64,000 nt of DNA, taken from positions 576,501 to 640,500 of the forward strand of contig NZ_CP146991.1 in the NCBI RefSeq assembly GCF_001941975.2. The letters are read 5' to 3'. Below, one piece after another: positions 1-8,395 of the stretch. The notes below the pieces were generated by a model that saw only the letters and a program-made list of their open reading frames with translations, did not search any database and was not told the DNA's origin. How positions within the stretch are numbered: position 1 is the stretch's first letter; the number at the start of each line of letters is the position of its first letter. The DNA is from Sporomusa sphaeroides DSM 2875. GTDB taxonomy: Bacteria; Bacillota; Negativicutes; Sporomusales; Sporomusaceae. Position numbers and translations under genes: made by a program.

Positions 1-1
1 C

Positions 2-778
2 TCGTTAGGCCAATTTATTTTTGCCCCTTTACTTCAGGCTGTTATTAGTGGATTTGGCTGGGTTACCGCCATGTTTACCATGGCGGCAACAACCTTGCTT
101 ACCATTCCTCTGGCCTCACTGCTATGCGGCAAGCGAGCACCTGCAATGGCAGTGGCAGCAGAGCAGCCAGCCGGGGGGTTGATACAGCAATTACGGCTGG
201 CGATGCAGGATCGAAGCTATCTGTGCCTGCATGCAGGGTTTTTTACCTGCGGTTTTCACATTGCCTTTCTGGTGACTCATTTGCCGGGAGAAGTTGCGTT
301 ATGCGGGCATTCTGCCAATGTATCGGCGGCCTCGTTAGCTATAATCGGCTTGTTTAATATAGCAGGCAGTTTATTTGCCGGCTCACTGGGCTCGCGCTAC
401 CGGATGAAGTATATACTTGCTGTTATGTACGGCAGTCGCGCTGTAATGATTGGACTATATCTTCTGGCTCCCAAAACGGCTTTGACATTTTATATCTTTG
501 CTGCATCGCTTGGGTTTACATGGCTGGCGACAGTACCTCCGACCGCCGGCCTTGTGGGAAAATTGTTCGGAACACGATATTTGGCTACCCTTTTCGGCTT
601 GACGCTCTTGACCCATCAGATTGGCGGTTTTTTAGGTGCCTGGCTGGGGGGCCTTGCCATGGCGCATGATGGTAATTTTCTCTGGATGTGGTATGCGGAC
701 ATTGTACTGGCAGCTTTAGCGGCACTGGTTAACCTGCCGATTCGGGAGGACGCTGTACTGCCCCCAAAAAGTGCTTGA
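2..778 (+). CDS. MFS transporter, C-terminal part (5' truncated by window edge)
   Basis: The reading frame is open from base 2, so the gene begins before the window; an internal ATG at 71 is not the true start. The visible part is about 258 residues of alternating hydrophobic helices with the charged loop pattern of the second half of a major facilitator superfamily carrier, including a SRYRMKY loop that matches the conserved MFS cytoplasmic loop between helices 8 and 9. The overall style (Gly-rich helices, LGFTWLATVPPTAGLVGKLF) resembles the oxalate/formate-antiporter-like or monocarboxylate group. It would sit in the inner membrane; the substrate cannot be told. Its stop codon overlaps the -35 element of the next gene's promoter. 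Confidence 0.85.
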   Translation, partial: SLGQFIFAPLLQAVISGFGWVTAMFTMAATTLLTIPLASLLCGKRAPAMAVAAEQPAGGLIQQLRLAMQDRSYLCLHAGFFTCGFHIAFLVTHLPGEVALCGHSANVSAASLAIIGLFNIAGSLFAGSLGSRYRMKYILAVMYGSRAVMIGLYLLAPKTALTFYIFAASLGFTWLATVPPTAGLVGKLFGTRYLATLFGLTLLTHQIGGFLGAWLGGLAMAHDGNFLWMWYADIVLAALAALVNLPIREDAVLPPKSA

Positions 779-805
779 CATGGACTGGACTCCAAGTGCT
801 AGATT
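775..805 (+). promoter_or_regulatory. MerR-type promoter with 19-bp spacer and operator dyad
   Basis: A perfect -35 box TTGACA (775-780) and a -10 box TAGATT (800-805) are separated by 19 bp instead of 17. The spacer contains the dyad TGGACT-GG-ACTCCA (781-794, five of six positions paired). Over-long spacers with a central TTGGAGT/ACTCCAA-like dyad are the signature of promoters activated by MerR-family regulators of the aldehyde/thiol-responsive kind. It points at the aldo/keto reductase at 854. No MerR gene lies in the window. Confidence 0.65.
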
Positions 806-853
806 AGGGTTAGGGAAATCCGGGGCTGATAATTTTGTGACAGGGAGGTTAGT

Positions 854-2008
854 ATGGAATATCGGGTTTTAGGGAGAACTGGGATTAAAGTAAGTACCAT
901 TGGCCTTGGCGGCGGCGGACTTGAGAATATAGACGCTGTGGCTTGTGAAGCAATTATTGATTGTTCCCTTGACGAAGGCGTTAATTTTCTTGATATATAC
1001 AATTCCAATCCGGAAGTCAGAAGTAATGTTGGCAAAGCGTTAAGCAAATATCCCCGGGACAGTTTTGTTATTCAGGGGCATCTGTGTTCTGTCTGGGATA
1101 ACGGGCAATACCGGCGCACCAGGGATTACAATGAAGTTGTCGGTGCATTTGAAGATTTTTTGCGCAGAATGCAGTTAGACTATGTTGATATTGGCATGTT
1201 GCATTATGTGGATGATCAAAAAGATTTTGATAACATCTTTACGGGAGAAATAATCACATATGCCAAAGAATTAAAGGCAAAAGGAATTATTAAATCGTTA
1301 GGAATATCAACCCATAATCCGGATATTGCTTTTAGCGCAGTGGAAACAGGACTAATTGATGTAATTTTGTTTAGCATCAATGCGGCTTATGATATGTTGC
1401 CAGCTAATGAGGATGTAAATATCCTGTTTGAAGAAAGTACTTTTAAAGACCGGATTTATGAAGGCATTGACCCCAAGCGTAATAGATTATACCAAACTTG
1501 CAGCAACGCGGGTGTCGCCTTAACTGTTATGAAGGGATATGCTGCCGGAGTGCTGTTCAGTGACCAGGCATCTCCCTTTGCCAAAGCACTGACCCCGGTA
1601 CAATGCTTACATTACTGTTTAACTAGACCGGCAGTGGCTTCCGTAATGGTTGGCGTGGCTAATCTGCAGGAAATATTGGCAGCGACCGCCTACAACACTG
1701 CAAGCAATAAAGAAAAGGATTATAGTGAAGTTCTTGTGAGTGCACCAAGAAGTAACTTACACGGACACTGTATGTATTGCGGACATTGCGCCCCCTGCCC
1801 GGAAAAAATTGATATTGCATTAGTAAATAAATATTTGGATTTAGCTTTAATTCAGGTCGATGTGCCGGAAACAGTGAAGAATCATTATGCCGTACTGGAT
1901 CATCATGCACATGAATGTATAGCATGCGGGTCATGTATGAAGAACTGTCCTTTTGCTGTAAATGTTATAGACAAAATGAAACAGGCGGTCAAACTTTTTG
2001 GTCATTAA
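854..2008 (+). CDS. Aldo/keto reductase with C-terminal 2x[4Fe-4S] ferredoxin domain
   Basis: 384 residues. Residues about 1-290 are an aldo/keto reductase TIM barrel starting with MEYRVLGRTGIKVSTIGLG, the usual opening of the Fe-S aldo/keto reductase group. The C-terminal part carries two ferredoxin-like clusters: CMYCGHCAPCP near residue 307 and CIACGSCMKNCP near residue 356. Such proteins are cytoplasmic oxidoreductases of anaerobes with mostly unknown substrates. Odd point: the strand where aldo/keto reductases carry their catalytic Lys reads VIQGHL, so the canonical Lys appears to be absent, as in part of this Fe-S subgroup. A Shine-Dalgarno sequence GGGAGG precedes the ATG. It is monocistronic: a MerR-type promoter lies upstream and a terminator follows at 2092. 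Confidence 0.93.
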   Translation: MEYRVLGRTGIKVSTIGLGGGGLENIDAVACEAIIDCSLDEGVNFLDIYNSNPEVRSNVGKALSKYPRDSFVIQGHLCSVWDNGQYRRTRDYNEVVGAFEDFLRRMQLDYVDIGMLHYVDDQKDFDNIFTGEIITYAKELKAKGIIKSLGISTHNPDIAFSAVETGLIDVILFSINAAYDMLPANEDVNILFEESTFKDRIYEGIDPKRNRLYQTCSNAGVALTVMKGYAAGVLFSDQASPFAKALTPVQCLHYCLTRPAVASVMVGVANLQEILAATAYNTASNKEKDYSEVLVSAPRSNLHGHCMYCGHCAPCPEKIDIALVNKYLDLALIQVDVPETVKNHYAVLDHHAHECIACGSCMKNCPFAVNVIDKMKQAVKLFGH

Positions 2009-2091
2009 ACATCAGGCAGGCTGCGGAATTATCAAGGGGGTGCGCTTGATGTGTACCATGTGTATCGGTGCAGTGAAAATGAAAGCGAAAG

Positions 2092-2131
2092 CCTCCCAGG
2101 GTAGGATGAAAAAAGACCCTGGGAGGTTTTT
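2092..2131 (+). terminator. Rho-independent terminator of the aldo/keto reductase
   Basis: CCTCCCAGGGT (2092-2102) pairs perfectly with ACCCTGGGAGG (2116-2126) and is followed by TTTTT. Confidence 0.85.
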
Positions 2132-2403
2132 ACATGTATAACAAAATAAGTTTTGTATGGCGGCCGGTATATCCATAAAAGCTCCTAATCAGGAGTTATT
2201 TTACTTATGGGGTATGTAAGTAATCCTTAGTCCGGCTTAGCGCTCATTTTCAGGCTATATGTTCCTTAATCCTCCTTGCAAGGACAATTTAATCGGAGTA
2301 GAATAAAGTCATCTTATATTATGTCAATTCAATATTTTCATTTTATTCACGCTTTCTTTGGTGCAGCAGTAACTAAAAATAGGGTAAGGAAAGGGATGAT
2401 ACT
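2132..2403. other. Intergenic region, AT-rich, no recognised gene
   Basis: About 270 bases with no convincing reading frame. A short hairpin CTCCT-AATC-AGGAG lies near 2182-2196. I do not recognise a riboswitch or small RNA here, but the stretch is long enough to hold a leader or sRNA for the small reading frame at 2404. Confidence 0.3.
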
Positions 2404-2493
2404 ATGGCATTTCAGCTTGGAGGGGCCGCTCTAGTCTTTATTGCAGTTTCTTTATTTGTACTAAACTTAGTTCACGTATCTGGCATAATTTAG
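2404..2493 (+). CDS. Putative 29-residue hydrophobic membrane peptide
   Basis: ATG at 2404 is preceded by AGGAAAGGGATG, a plausible ribosome-binding site, and the frame closes with TAG after 29 codons. The product is almost one transmembrane helix (AFQLGGAALVFIAVSLFVLN, then LVHVSGII) with no charged residue. It stands alone between two terminators (2092 and 2536), which favours its being a separate small transcription unit. Small hydrophobic peptides like this can be membrane-complex subunits or toxins; the sequence does not say which. It may also be chance. Confidence 0.4.
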   Translation: MAFQLGGAALVFIAVSLFVLNLVHVSGII

Positions 2494-2535
2494 TTGCTGG
2501 GAAACATAGTGAATTGACAAATATATATGGCGAAG

Positions 2536-2570
2536 AAAAACCATCATCCTTTGGATGGTGGTTTTTCTTT
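2536..2570. terminator. Bidirectional terminator between small ORF and thrC-like gene
   Basis: AAAAACCATCATCC pairs with GGATGGTGGTTTTT around a TTT loop. A-tract and T-tract flank both sides, so it can end transcription from the left and from the minus-strand gene on the right. Confidence 0.85.
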
Positions 2571-2583
2571 TCTTCGACTTCTC

Positions 2584-3573
2584 CTATTTCTTTAACCCTG
2601 TACCGGTTAAAGGGACGACAATAGTAATTTTGTTGTCAGATTGTCCCTGAAAATAGTGCAGCATGCCGGCGACGGCCACGCCGGCAGTGGCTTCGACATA
2701 AATGCCCATGTTACCAAGCATTTGCTGAGCTTGTATTACCCTTTCGTCATCGACGGTAATAACATCGCCATTGCTGTCTTTAACGGCGGCTATCATCTCA
2801 TCAATTCTCCTGGGTTTTCCAACAGCGATGCCTTCGGCGACAGTTGGTGTTATTTCCTTATTTGGCTGGTTTTTAAATTTACTGTACACAGGCGCACAGT
2901 TCTCACTTTGCACGGCAATGATACGGGGGAGTTTCCCCAGTTCTTTAAAACCGATATATACCCCCAGCAGCATAGTGCCGTTACCGGCAGGCACAACGAT
3001 ATAGTCGGGTATGCCGACTTGCTCATAGATTTCATAGGCAAGCGACTTAGTTCCTTCGAAAAACAATGGATTATAAACGTGGGAAGCATAATAGGTTTTC
3101 GCGGCTGCTTTCAGGGTTGCCGCCGCCACGTCATCACGTGTTCCCGGAATCTTAACGATATTGGCTTTATAGGCACTAATTTGTTTAATCTTGCCTGCCG
3201 ATGTATTTTCTGGCAAATAGATATTGCAGGTAATGCCGGCTGCCGCACAATAACCGGCGAAAGCTGCCCCGGCATTACCGGAAGAATCCTCAACCACTTC
3301 GGTGATACCTAACTCCTTGAGCATATTAATTGTAACCAAAGCCCCCCGGTCTTTAAAGGAACCGGTGGGATTCATATAATCAAGCTTTAAATTAACCTCT
3401 ATGTTCTCCAGCTTGCGTTTTACAACCGGAGTCACAACCTCTCCCAGGGACACCGTTTTGGGAATTGCTTCTTCTTTTGCTTTATAGAGCTTAAAAAGTC
3501 CCCCGCATTCACATTGATACGCAAGGCCACTAACGGGATATACCTTTTTACAATCAGAACAATAAAAATGCAT
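2584..3573 (-). CDS. Threonine synthase-like PLP enzyme
   Basis: 329 residues, fold-type II PLP enzyme. An N-terminal zinc-ribbon-like segment has CSDC (residues 5-8) and CEC (21-23). The PLP Lys is in NPTGSFKDRGA (about K74), the phosphate/substrate Asn loop is SSGNAG, and the PLP phosphate loop is the Gly-rich PAGNGT. This is the threonine synthase/ThrC-like group (O-phosphohomoserine to threonine), but at 329 residues it is a little shorter than usual and related enzymes act on other hydroxy-amino acids. It is transcribed alone, divergent from the UPF0261 gene, with a CodY-box-like site in the shared intergenic region. Function in threonine synthesis is likely but not proven. Confidence 0.8.
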   Translation of the reverse strand: MHFYCSDCKKVYPVSGLAYQCECGGLFKLYKAKEEAIPKTVSLGEVVTPVVKRKLENIEVNLKLDYMNPTGSFKDRGALVTINMLKELGITEVVEDSSGNAGAAFAGYCAAAGITCNIYLPENTSAGKIKQISAYKANIVKIPGTRDDVAAATLKAAAKTYYASHVYNPLFFEGTKSLAYEIYEQVGIPDYIVVPAGNGTMLLGVYIGFKELGKLPRIIAVQSENCAPVYSKFKNQPNKEITPTVAEGIAVGKPRRIDEMIAAVKDSNGDVITVDDERVIQAQQMLGNMGIYVEATAGVAVAGMLHYFQGQSDNKITIVVPLTGTGLKK

Positions 3574-3670
3574 GAACGCCCACCCCTTCTACATAAGTAT
3601 GTTGAACACTCCTGTATCTATCATAATATAATTGGGAAAAATAAAAACTATAAATGTAATAAATATATGA

Positions 3671-3685
3671 ATTTATCTGAAAATA
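3671..3685. promoter_or_regulatory. Candidate CodY box
   Basis: ATTTATCTGAAAATA differs at three positions from the CodY consensus AATTTTCWGAAAATT. It lies between the divergent ThrC-like and UPF0261 genes, and codY itself is encoded 2.3 kb downstream. Amino-acid genes are normal CodY targets. Confidence 0.45.
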
Positions 3686-3761
3686 CGGTATCATTTTGTT
3701 AACAGGAAAATTTAGCTGTGCAGTCATCCCGTTAACTCACGAATCGCGAGGAGGGGTTATC

Positions 3762-4979
3762 ATGAAAACAGTTGCTATTGCCGGAACGTTTGATTCCAAA
3801 AGTCTTGAGTTTGCTTATCTGCAAGAAATCATTCACAGCCTGGGTTTGAAGACCTTCATGATTCATACAGGGGTATTTGAGTCAAAACTGGCGGCAGATG
3901 TTTCGAATGAAGACATTGCCCGCGTCGTGGGAGCCGATATTAAAACCATCGCGGCTAACAAAGACCGCGCGCTGGCAACCGATGTACTCTCCCGGGGCTT
4001 GGAAAAATTGCTTCCCCAGCTGTATGCGGCAGGTAAGTTTGACGGCGTAATTTCCTGTGGCGGGAGCGGCGGGACCTCACTGGTCACTCCCGGCATGCGG
4101 GCTCTGCCGATCGGTGTGCCGAAAGTTATGGTTTCAACCGTAGCGGCAGGCGATGTATCCATGTATGTGGGAACCAGTGATATTTTTATGTATCCCTCCA
4201 TTGTGGATGTTGCCGGCTTAAATTCTATCTCAACGAAAATCTTTGCCAATGCGGCACTGGCTATCGCGGGAATGGTAAAATTTGAAGTAAATAAAGTGAT
4301 TGCAAAGAAACCTCTGATTGCCGCTTCTATGTTCGGGGTGACGACGCCTTGTGTAGATCAGGCCAGAGAATATCTCGAGCAGCAAGGTTATGAGGTTTTA
4401 ATCTTCCATGCGACAGGAACCGGCGGTAAAGCCATGGAAGGTTTGATTAAAGACGGTTATATTGAAGGCGTTTTTGACATTACCACAACAGAGTGGTGTG
4501 ATGAGCTTATGGGGGGCAACATGGCAGCCGGAGATAAAAGACTGGAAGCCGCCGCCCTAAATCAAATACCGCAAGTTGTTTCTGTTGGCGCTTTGGATAT
4601 GGTGAATTTCGGGCCCATTAGCACCGTTCCGGGCAAATATAACGGGCGTAATTTTTATAAACACAATCCTACGGTGACCTTGATGCGCACCACGGTTGAG
4701 GAAAATAGGCAGCTGGGACTGATGATTGCCGAAAAACTAAATATGTGTACAGCCAAAGCGGCGTTATTGCTGCCGTTGCAGGGAGTCTCCATGATTGATT
4801 CCCCCGGCCAGCCCTTCTATGGCCCGGAGGAGGATGCCATGTTATTTAAAACGCTCAAAGACAATATTACCAATCCGCTTGTTGAAATTATCGAAATCAA
4901 TGCGAATATCAATGATATTGAGTTTTCCACAGCGGCTGCGCAAAAATTAATTGAACTGGTAACAGAAAAACACAGGTAG
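3762..4979 (+). CDS. UPF0261 / Tm-1-like ATP-binding domain protein
   Basis: 405 residues. It begins [20 protein letters not shown], typical of the UPF0261 family, whose N-terminal half is the ATP-binding domain known from the tomato Tm-1 protein. Gly-rich loops CGGSGGTS and [10 protein letters not shown] are visible. I chose the ATG at 3762 because GGAGGGG lies 8 bp before it; an in-frame upstream start at 3696 has no such site. The next gene follows after 11 bp and encodes the PEP-hydrolase-like TIM barrel that commonly partners this family, so the two probably work on the same substrate. The biochemical role in bacteria is not established. Confidence 0.88.
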   Translation: MKTVAIAGTFDSKSLEFAYLQEIIHSLGLKTFMIHTGVFESKLAADVSNEDIARVVGADIKTIAANKDRALATDVLSRGLEKLLPQLYAAGKFDGVISCGGSGGTSLVTPGMRALPIGVPKVMVSTVAAGDVSMYVGTSDIFMYPSIVDVAGLNSISTKIFANAALAIAGMVKFEVNKVIAKKPLIAASMFGVTTPCVDQAREYLEQQGYEVLIFHATGTGGKAMEGLIKDGYIEGVFDITTTEWCDELMGGNMAAGDKRLEAAALNQIPQVVSVGALDMVNFGPISTVPGKYNGRNFYKHNPTVTLMRTTVEENRQLGLMIAEKLNMCTAKAALLLPLQGVSMIDSPGQPFYGPEEDAMLFKTLKDNITNPLVEIIEINANINDIEFSTAAAQKLIELVTEKHR

Positions 4980-4990
4980 GAGGCGTTTTT

Positions 4991-5815
4991 ATGCCAACCA
5001 GAAGCGAAATACTAAAGAAGCTGAGAGCGGAAATCACTGCCGGCAGAATTATAGTGGGCGCCGGAGCCGGGGCCGGGATATCGGCCAAAAGCGGTGAGGC
5101 CGGTGGTGTCGATTTAATCATTATTTATAATTCCGGGAAATATAGAATGGCAGGCAGGGGGTCACTGGCAGGCTTGCTGCCCTATGGCGATGCCAATAAG
5201 ATTGTTGTCGAGATGGGGGCCGAAGTATTACCTGTTGTGAAGCATACCCCTGTTTTAGCCGGCGTATGCGGTACCGACCCGTTTCGGATTATGGAAGTGT
5301 TCTTAAAGCAGCTAAAGGAGCAAGGGTTTGCCGGTGTCCAGAACTTCCCTACCGTTGGGCTCATTGATGGCGTATTCCGGCAGAACCTGGAAGAAACCGG
5401 CATGGGATACGATTTGGAAGTCGAAATGATCAAAAAAGCGCATGAACTGGATCTGGTTACTTCCCCTTATGTATTTGATACCGAGCAAGCCGTGAAAATG
5501 GCTAAAGCCGGAGCCGATATCATTGTGGCTCATATGGGGTTGACAACCAAAGGCACAATCGGGGCTAAAACCGCATTAACGCTGGATGATTGTGTTGTCA
5601 AAGTCCAGACGATTTGTGATGCTGCCAAGGCGGTCAAGCCGGATATTCTTGTCTTATGTCATGGCGGTCCTATCGCAGAACCGGCAGATGCACAGTATAT
5701 CATTGCGAACACTCGTGATGTGGCAGGTTTCTTTGGTGCTTCCAGTATTGAAAGGTTTGCCACAGAAGTGGGAATAAAGCAGCAAACCGAGGCCTTCAAA
5801 GCAATAAAAAAATAG
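4991..5815 (+). CDS. Phosphoenolpyruvate hydrolase family TIM-barrel protein
   Basis: 274 residues of the PEP-hydrolase-like family (PF09370). Recognisable features are [17 protein letters not shown] at the N-terminus, [30 protein letters not shown] and the C-terminal [14 protein letters not shown] Shine-Dalgarno GTAGGAGG overlaps the stop of the upstream UPF0261 gene, so the pair is translationally coupled or nearly so. The family resembles the PEP mutase/isocitrate lyase-type barrels that make or break C-C or C-P bonds next to a 2-oxo acid; the actual reaction is unknown. Confidence 0.87.
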   Translation: MPTRSEILKKLRAEITAGRIIVGAGAGAGISAKSGEAGGVDLIIIYNSGKYRMAGRGSLAGLLPYGDANKIVVEMGAEVLPVVKHTPVLAGVCGTDPFRIMEVFLKQLKEQGFAGVQNFPTVGLIDGVFRQNLEETGMGYDLEVEMIKKAHELDLVTSPYVFDTEQAVKMAKAGADIIVAHMGLTTKGTIGAKTALTLDDCVVKVQTICDAAKAVKPDILVLCHGGPIAEPADAQYIIANTRDVAGFFGASSIERFATEVGIKQQTEAFKAIKK

Positions 5816-5845
5816 ACATATCACACCGTAATAGCGAAAAATAGT

Positions 5846-5885
5846 AGAATTCCTGCTAAATCCTGTCGGATGTGGCAGGAATTCT
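5846..5885. repeat. Intergenic palindrome
   Basis: AGAATTCCTGC (5846-5856) pairs with GCAGGAATTCT (5875-5885); the inner arms AAATCC and GGATGT extend the stem partly. There is no T-tract after it, so it is either a weak terminator for the 3762-5815 operon or a REP-like palindrome. Confidence 0.55.
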
Positions 5886-6005
5886 GTCCGTTTGTGAGAA
5901 ATAAATAATAACCTGCAATCAAAAATTGGAAAGGGGTACAAAAACCGAGTATTAGGGGTTTAGTTAGAAATAGAATATATTATATAGGAAAGGCGGGCTT
6001 GTGTC

Positions 6006-6782
6006 GTGACGGCATTAATAAAACAAACGCGGGAAATCAATCATTTGCTGCAAGAATCCGAAAAGGTGGATTATAATAAGGTTACCAAGCTTCTCAGTGA
6101 ATTTATGGCAGCCAATGTGTATCTGGTTGACAAAGAAGGGGTAATTCTCGGATATGCTTTGCAGCAGGAATTTGAATGTGGAGTTATATTGGAAGATGTA
6201 TTAGAACAGGGTCAGTTTCCGGAAGAATATGTGAAGATACTGCGGCGGGTGCGTGAAACCAGCAGCAATATACGTCTCCAAGACGGCAATTGTGTGCTTA
6301 GTGAGCAACTGCAATGCCCTATTGATGAAAAGTATTCCCTGGTAGTTCCGGTTGTTGGTATTGGCAAACGCCTGGGATCGTTAGTTATTGCCAAGTTTCA
6401 TGCTGAATTTACTGAACAGGATCTGGTGTTGGCCGAGTATGGTGCTACCATGCTTGGCATGGGTTTGCTCCGGGGCAGCGTGGATAAGCTGGAGGAAGAG
6501 ATGCGTAAGCGAACCATCGTCCAGGTAGCGTTAAATACGCTTTCTTATTCTGAACTGGAGGCAGCTATGATTATCATGGATGAACTCAATGGCAATGAGG
6601 ATTTAATTGTGGCCAGCAAAATTGCTGATCGTGAGAAAATCACCAGATCGGTCATTGTCAATGCCTTGAGAAAGCTTGAGAGTGCAGGTGTGATTGAGTC
6701 CAAGTCACTGGGAATGAAAGGCACAAATATAAGGATTCTCAATGAACAGCTTATTGGAGAATTAAATAAGAAAAAGCACTAA
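6006..6782 (+). CDS. codY: GTP- and branched-chain amino acid-sensing repressor CodY
   Basis: 258 residues, the standard CodY length. The N-terminal GAF domain (about 1-155) holds the sensor region; the C-terminal winged helix contains the family hallmark ASKIADREKITRSVIVNALR followed by KLESAGVIESKSLGMKG. CodY represses amino-acid synthesis, transport and post-exponential genes when GTP and branched-chain amino acids are plentiful. The start is GTG at 6006 behind GGAAAGGCGGG. It is transcribed alone here, ended by a strong terminator at 6843; in Bacillus it sits with clpY/clpQ and xerC, which are not seen here. Confidence 0.97.
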   Translation: MTALIKQTREINHLLQESEKVDYNKVTKLLSEFMAANVYLVDKEGVILGYALQQEFECGVILEDVLEQGQFPEEYVKILRRVRETSSNIRLQDGNCVLSEQLQCPIDEKYSLVVPVVGIGKRLGSLVIAKFHAEFTEQDLVLAEYGATMLGMGLLRGSVDKLEEEMRKRTIVQVALNTLSYSELEAAMIIMDELNGNEDLIVASKIADREKITRSVIVNALRKLESAGVIESKSLGMKGTNIRILNEQLIGELNKKKH

Positions 6783-6842
6783 GCCGCCCCAGGAAATTTA
6801 GGGCTCACGGGAATAAATATTTGCCTTAGCTATCATTAGGCG

Positions 6843-6889
6843 AACATAAAAGTCCTGCAATTAACAAATTGCAGGACTTTTATGTTTTT
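6843..6889 (+). terminator. Terminator of codY
   Basis: A 20-bp perfect stem, AACATAAAAGTCCTGCAATT and its complement, closes on an AACA loop and ends in TTTTT. Confidence 0.92.
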
Positions 6890-7127
6890 GAATATAGAGA
6901 GCGGTTTTTTATCGGTATGACAAAGACACAATCATGGATAGAGGATAATTATCCTAATTTACCGAATAGATACCATGAAATATCAGCCGTTTGGCTAAAG
7001 CTATGATTTTTGGCAATCATGCGGCTTGGCACAGATTCTGTTGCGTATGGCAGCAGCGGTGATAGGCTGCTTGATTGTCTGCTCAAAAAATAAACCGGAA
7101 GGGGATTCGGTAACATGAATCAGAAAA

Positions 7128-8255
7128 TTGACATTGCATAAGCAGGATTTACTGGTATTAAAGCAATTACAGACCGGCTTCGAACTGCTGATGCAGGGCA
7201 AATATCCGGAACAAATACCTGCCGAAGAATGCAGCAAGCCGCTGGCTCAAGTCGTTCTCTGCTTCAATCGCCTGGCCGGACAGATGAAGGAACTATACGA
7301 ATACACTGTGCCGCTAGCCAGAGGCAATCTGAATATAGAGCGTCCGGGGAAAATGAATTTTTTAGCCGCCGGCATAAAAGAACTCCATTCTAAACTGAAT
7401 CATTTAACCTGGCAGGCACAGCAAATTGCCAAAGGAGATTACGAGCAAAGAATTGATTTCATGGGGGAGTTTTCACTTGCGTTCAATTCTATGGTTATTA
7501 AACTCGACGAGCGGGAACGGCGTTTAAAAGAAGAAATTCTGATCAGGCAAAAAGCCGAGCAGGAAGTTCGCTTACAGAATAAATTGATGACTGACAACAT
7601 TCGCTATGCAGGCAGTATCCAACGCGGGTTCCTGCCGACAGACCTGGATAATGCGTTTTTGACGATCTGCAATATCTATCAGCCGCATGAACACGTTGGC
7701 GGTGATATCTTTGATTATTTATGGAACGAGCAGACCCAGACCCTTTCAGGTTATGTGGCTGATATCATGGGCCACGGAGTTGGGACGGCGCTGCAAGCAA
7801 TGGCCTTGCGAGTTTTATTTCGTCAAGCGAAAGAAAAGCGGCTATCCTCTGGCGATACTTTGCGGTGGATCAATTCGAAGGTGTCGCCATATGTTGCCGA
7901 GGATACGTTTGCCGCCGCCATTTATTTTCAAATAGATTTTAAACGACAGGTGCTGTCTTTTGCGGTTGCAGGTATTAATCATCTGTTTGCCTGGACGGCC
8001 CAGCAGACCGGCTTGATCTCTAAACCAGGCATATTTCTAGGTTTGCTGCCAGACCCTGAGTATGAGGAACATGAAATAGCTTTTCAAGCGGGTGATGTAT
8101 TTTTGTTTCTCACAGACGGGCTGTTTGACCTGATTGCAGACCGTAAGGCCTTTGCCGTCACTACGCCAGACAGTACTTGGTCGTTCTTACATGCACTGGT
8201 TGCAGAACATAAAGGAACCGATGATGCATCAGCTTTGAAGATTGTTATCAAGTGA
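7128..8255 (+). CDS. SpoIIE-type PP2C serine/threonine phosphatase
   Basis: About 375 residues. The N-terminal part (to about residue 140) is helical with a HAMP-like stretch and no clear membrane segment; a coiled coil follows, then a SpoIIE/RsbU-type PP2C domain with its metal-binding motifs HVGGDIFDY, ADIMGHGVG and LTDGLFD. Such phosphatases dephosphorylate anti-sigma-factor antagonists or related partners in partner-switching control. The partner is not nearby. Start problem: the good ribosome-binding site GGAAGGGG serves an ATG at 7115 that is in another frame and stops after 8 codons; the phosphatase frame itself can begin only at TTG 7128 (no earlier start before a stop). A frameshift near 7125 is possible. 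Confidence 0.85.
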   Translation: MTLHKQDLLVLKQLQTGFELLMQGKYPEQIPAEECSKPLAQVVLCFNRLAGQMKELYEYTVPLARGNLNIERPGKMNFLAAGIKELHSKLNHLTWQAQQIAKGDYEQRIDFMGEFSLAFNSMVIKLDERERRLKEEILIRQKAEQEVRLQNKLMTDNIRYAGSIQRGFLPTDLDNAFLTICNIYQPHEHVGGDIFDYLWNEQTQTLSGYVADIMGHGVGTALQAMALRVLFRQAKEKRLSSGDTLRWINSKVSPYVAEDTFAAAIYFQIDFKRQVLSFAVAGINHLFAWTAQQTGLISKPGIFLGLLPDPEYEEHEIAFQAGDVFLFLTDGLFDLIADRKAFAVTTPDSTWSFLHALVAEHKGTDDASALKIVIK

Positions 8256-8282
8256 AAATGAAACATCCCCCAGAGAATTTTC

Positions 8283-8325
8283 AATAGTGCATCCCCACAA
8301 AACTTTGTGAGGGATGCACTATTTT
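8283..8325 (+). terminator. Terminator of the PP2C phosphatase gene
   Basis: AATAGTGCATCCC and GGGATGCACTATT form a stem, extended by CACAAA/TTTGTG, with a T-rich end. Confidence 0.9.
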
Positions 8326-8395
8326 CATGTTTTGTCATACTTTTGTCATATTCCCATATTATGATTAGATTAGAAAATAAAGGGGGTAATGCGTT

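Noticed and set aside
2049-2141. Small frame starting MCTMC behind AAGGGGG
   Set aside because: It runs straight through the terminator hairpin at 2092-2131, so it is unlikely to be translated as a protein.
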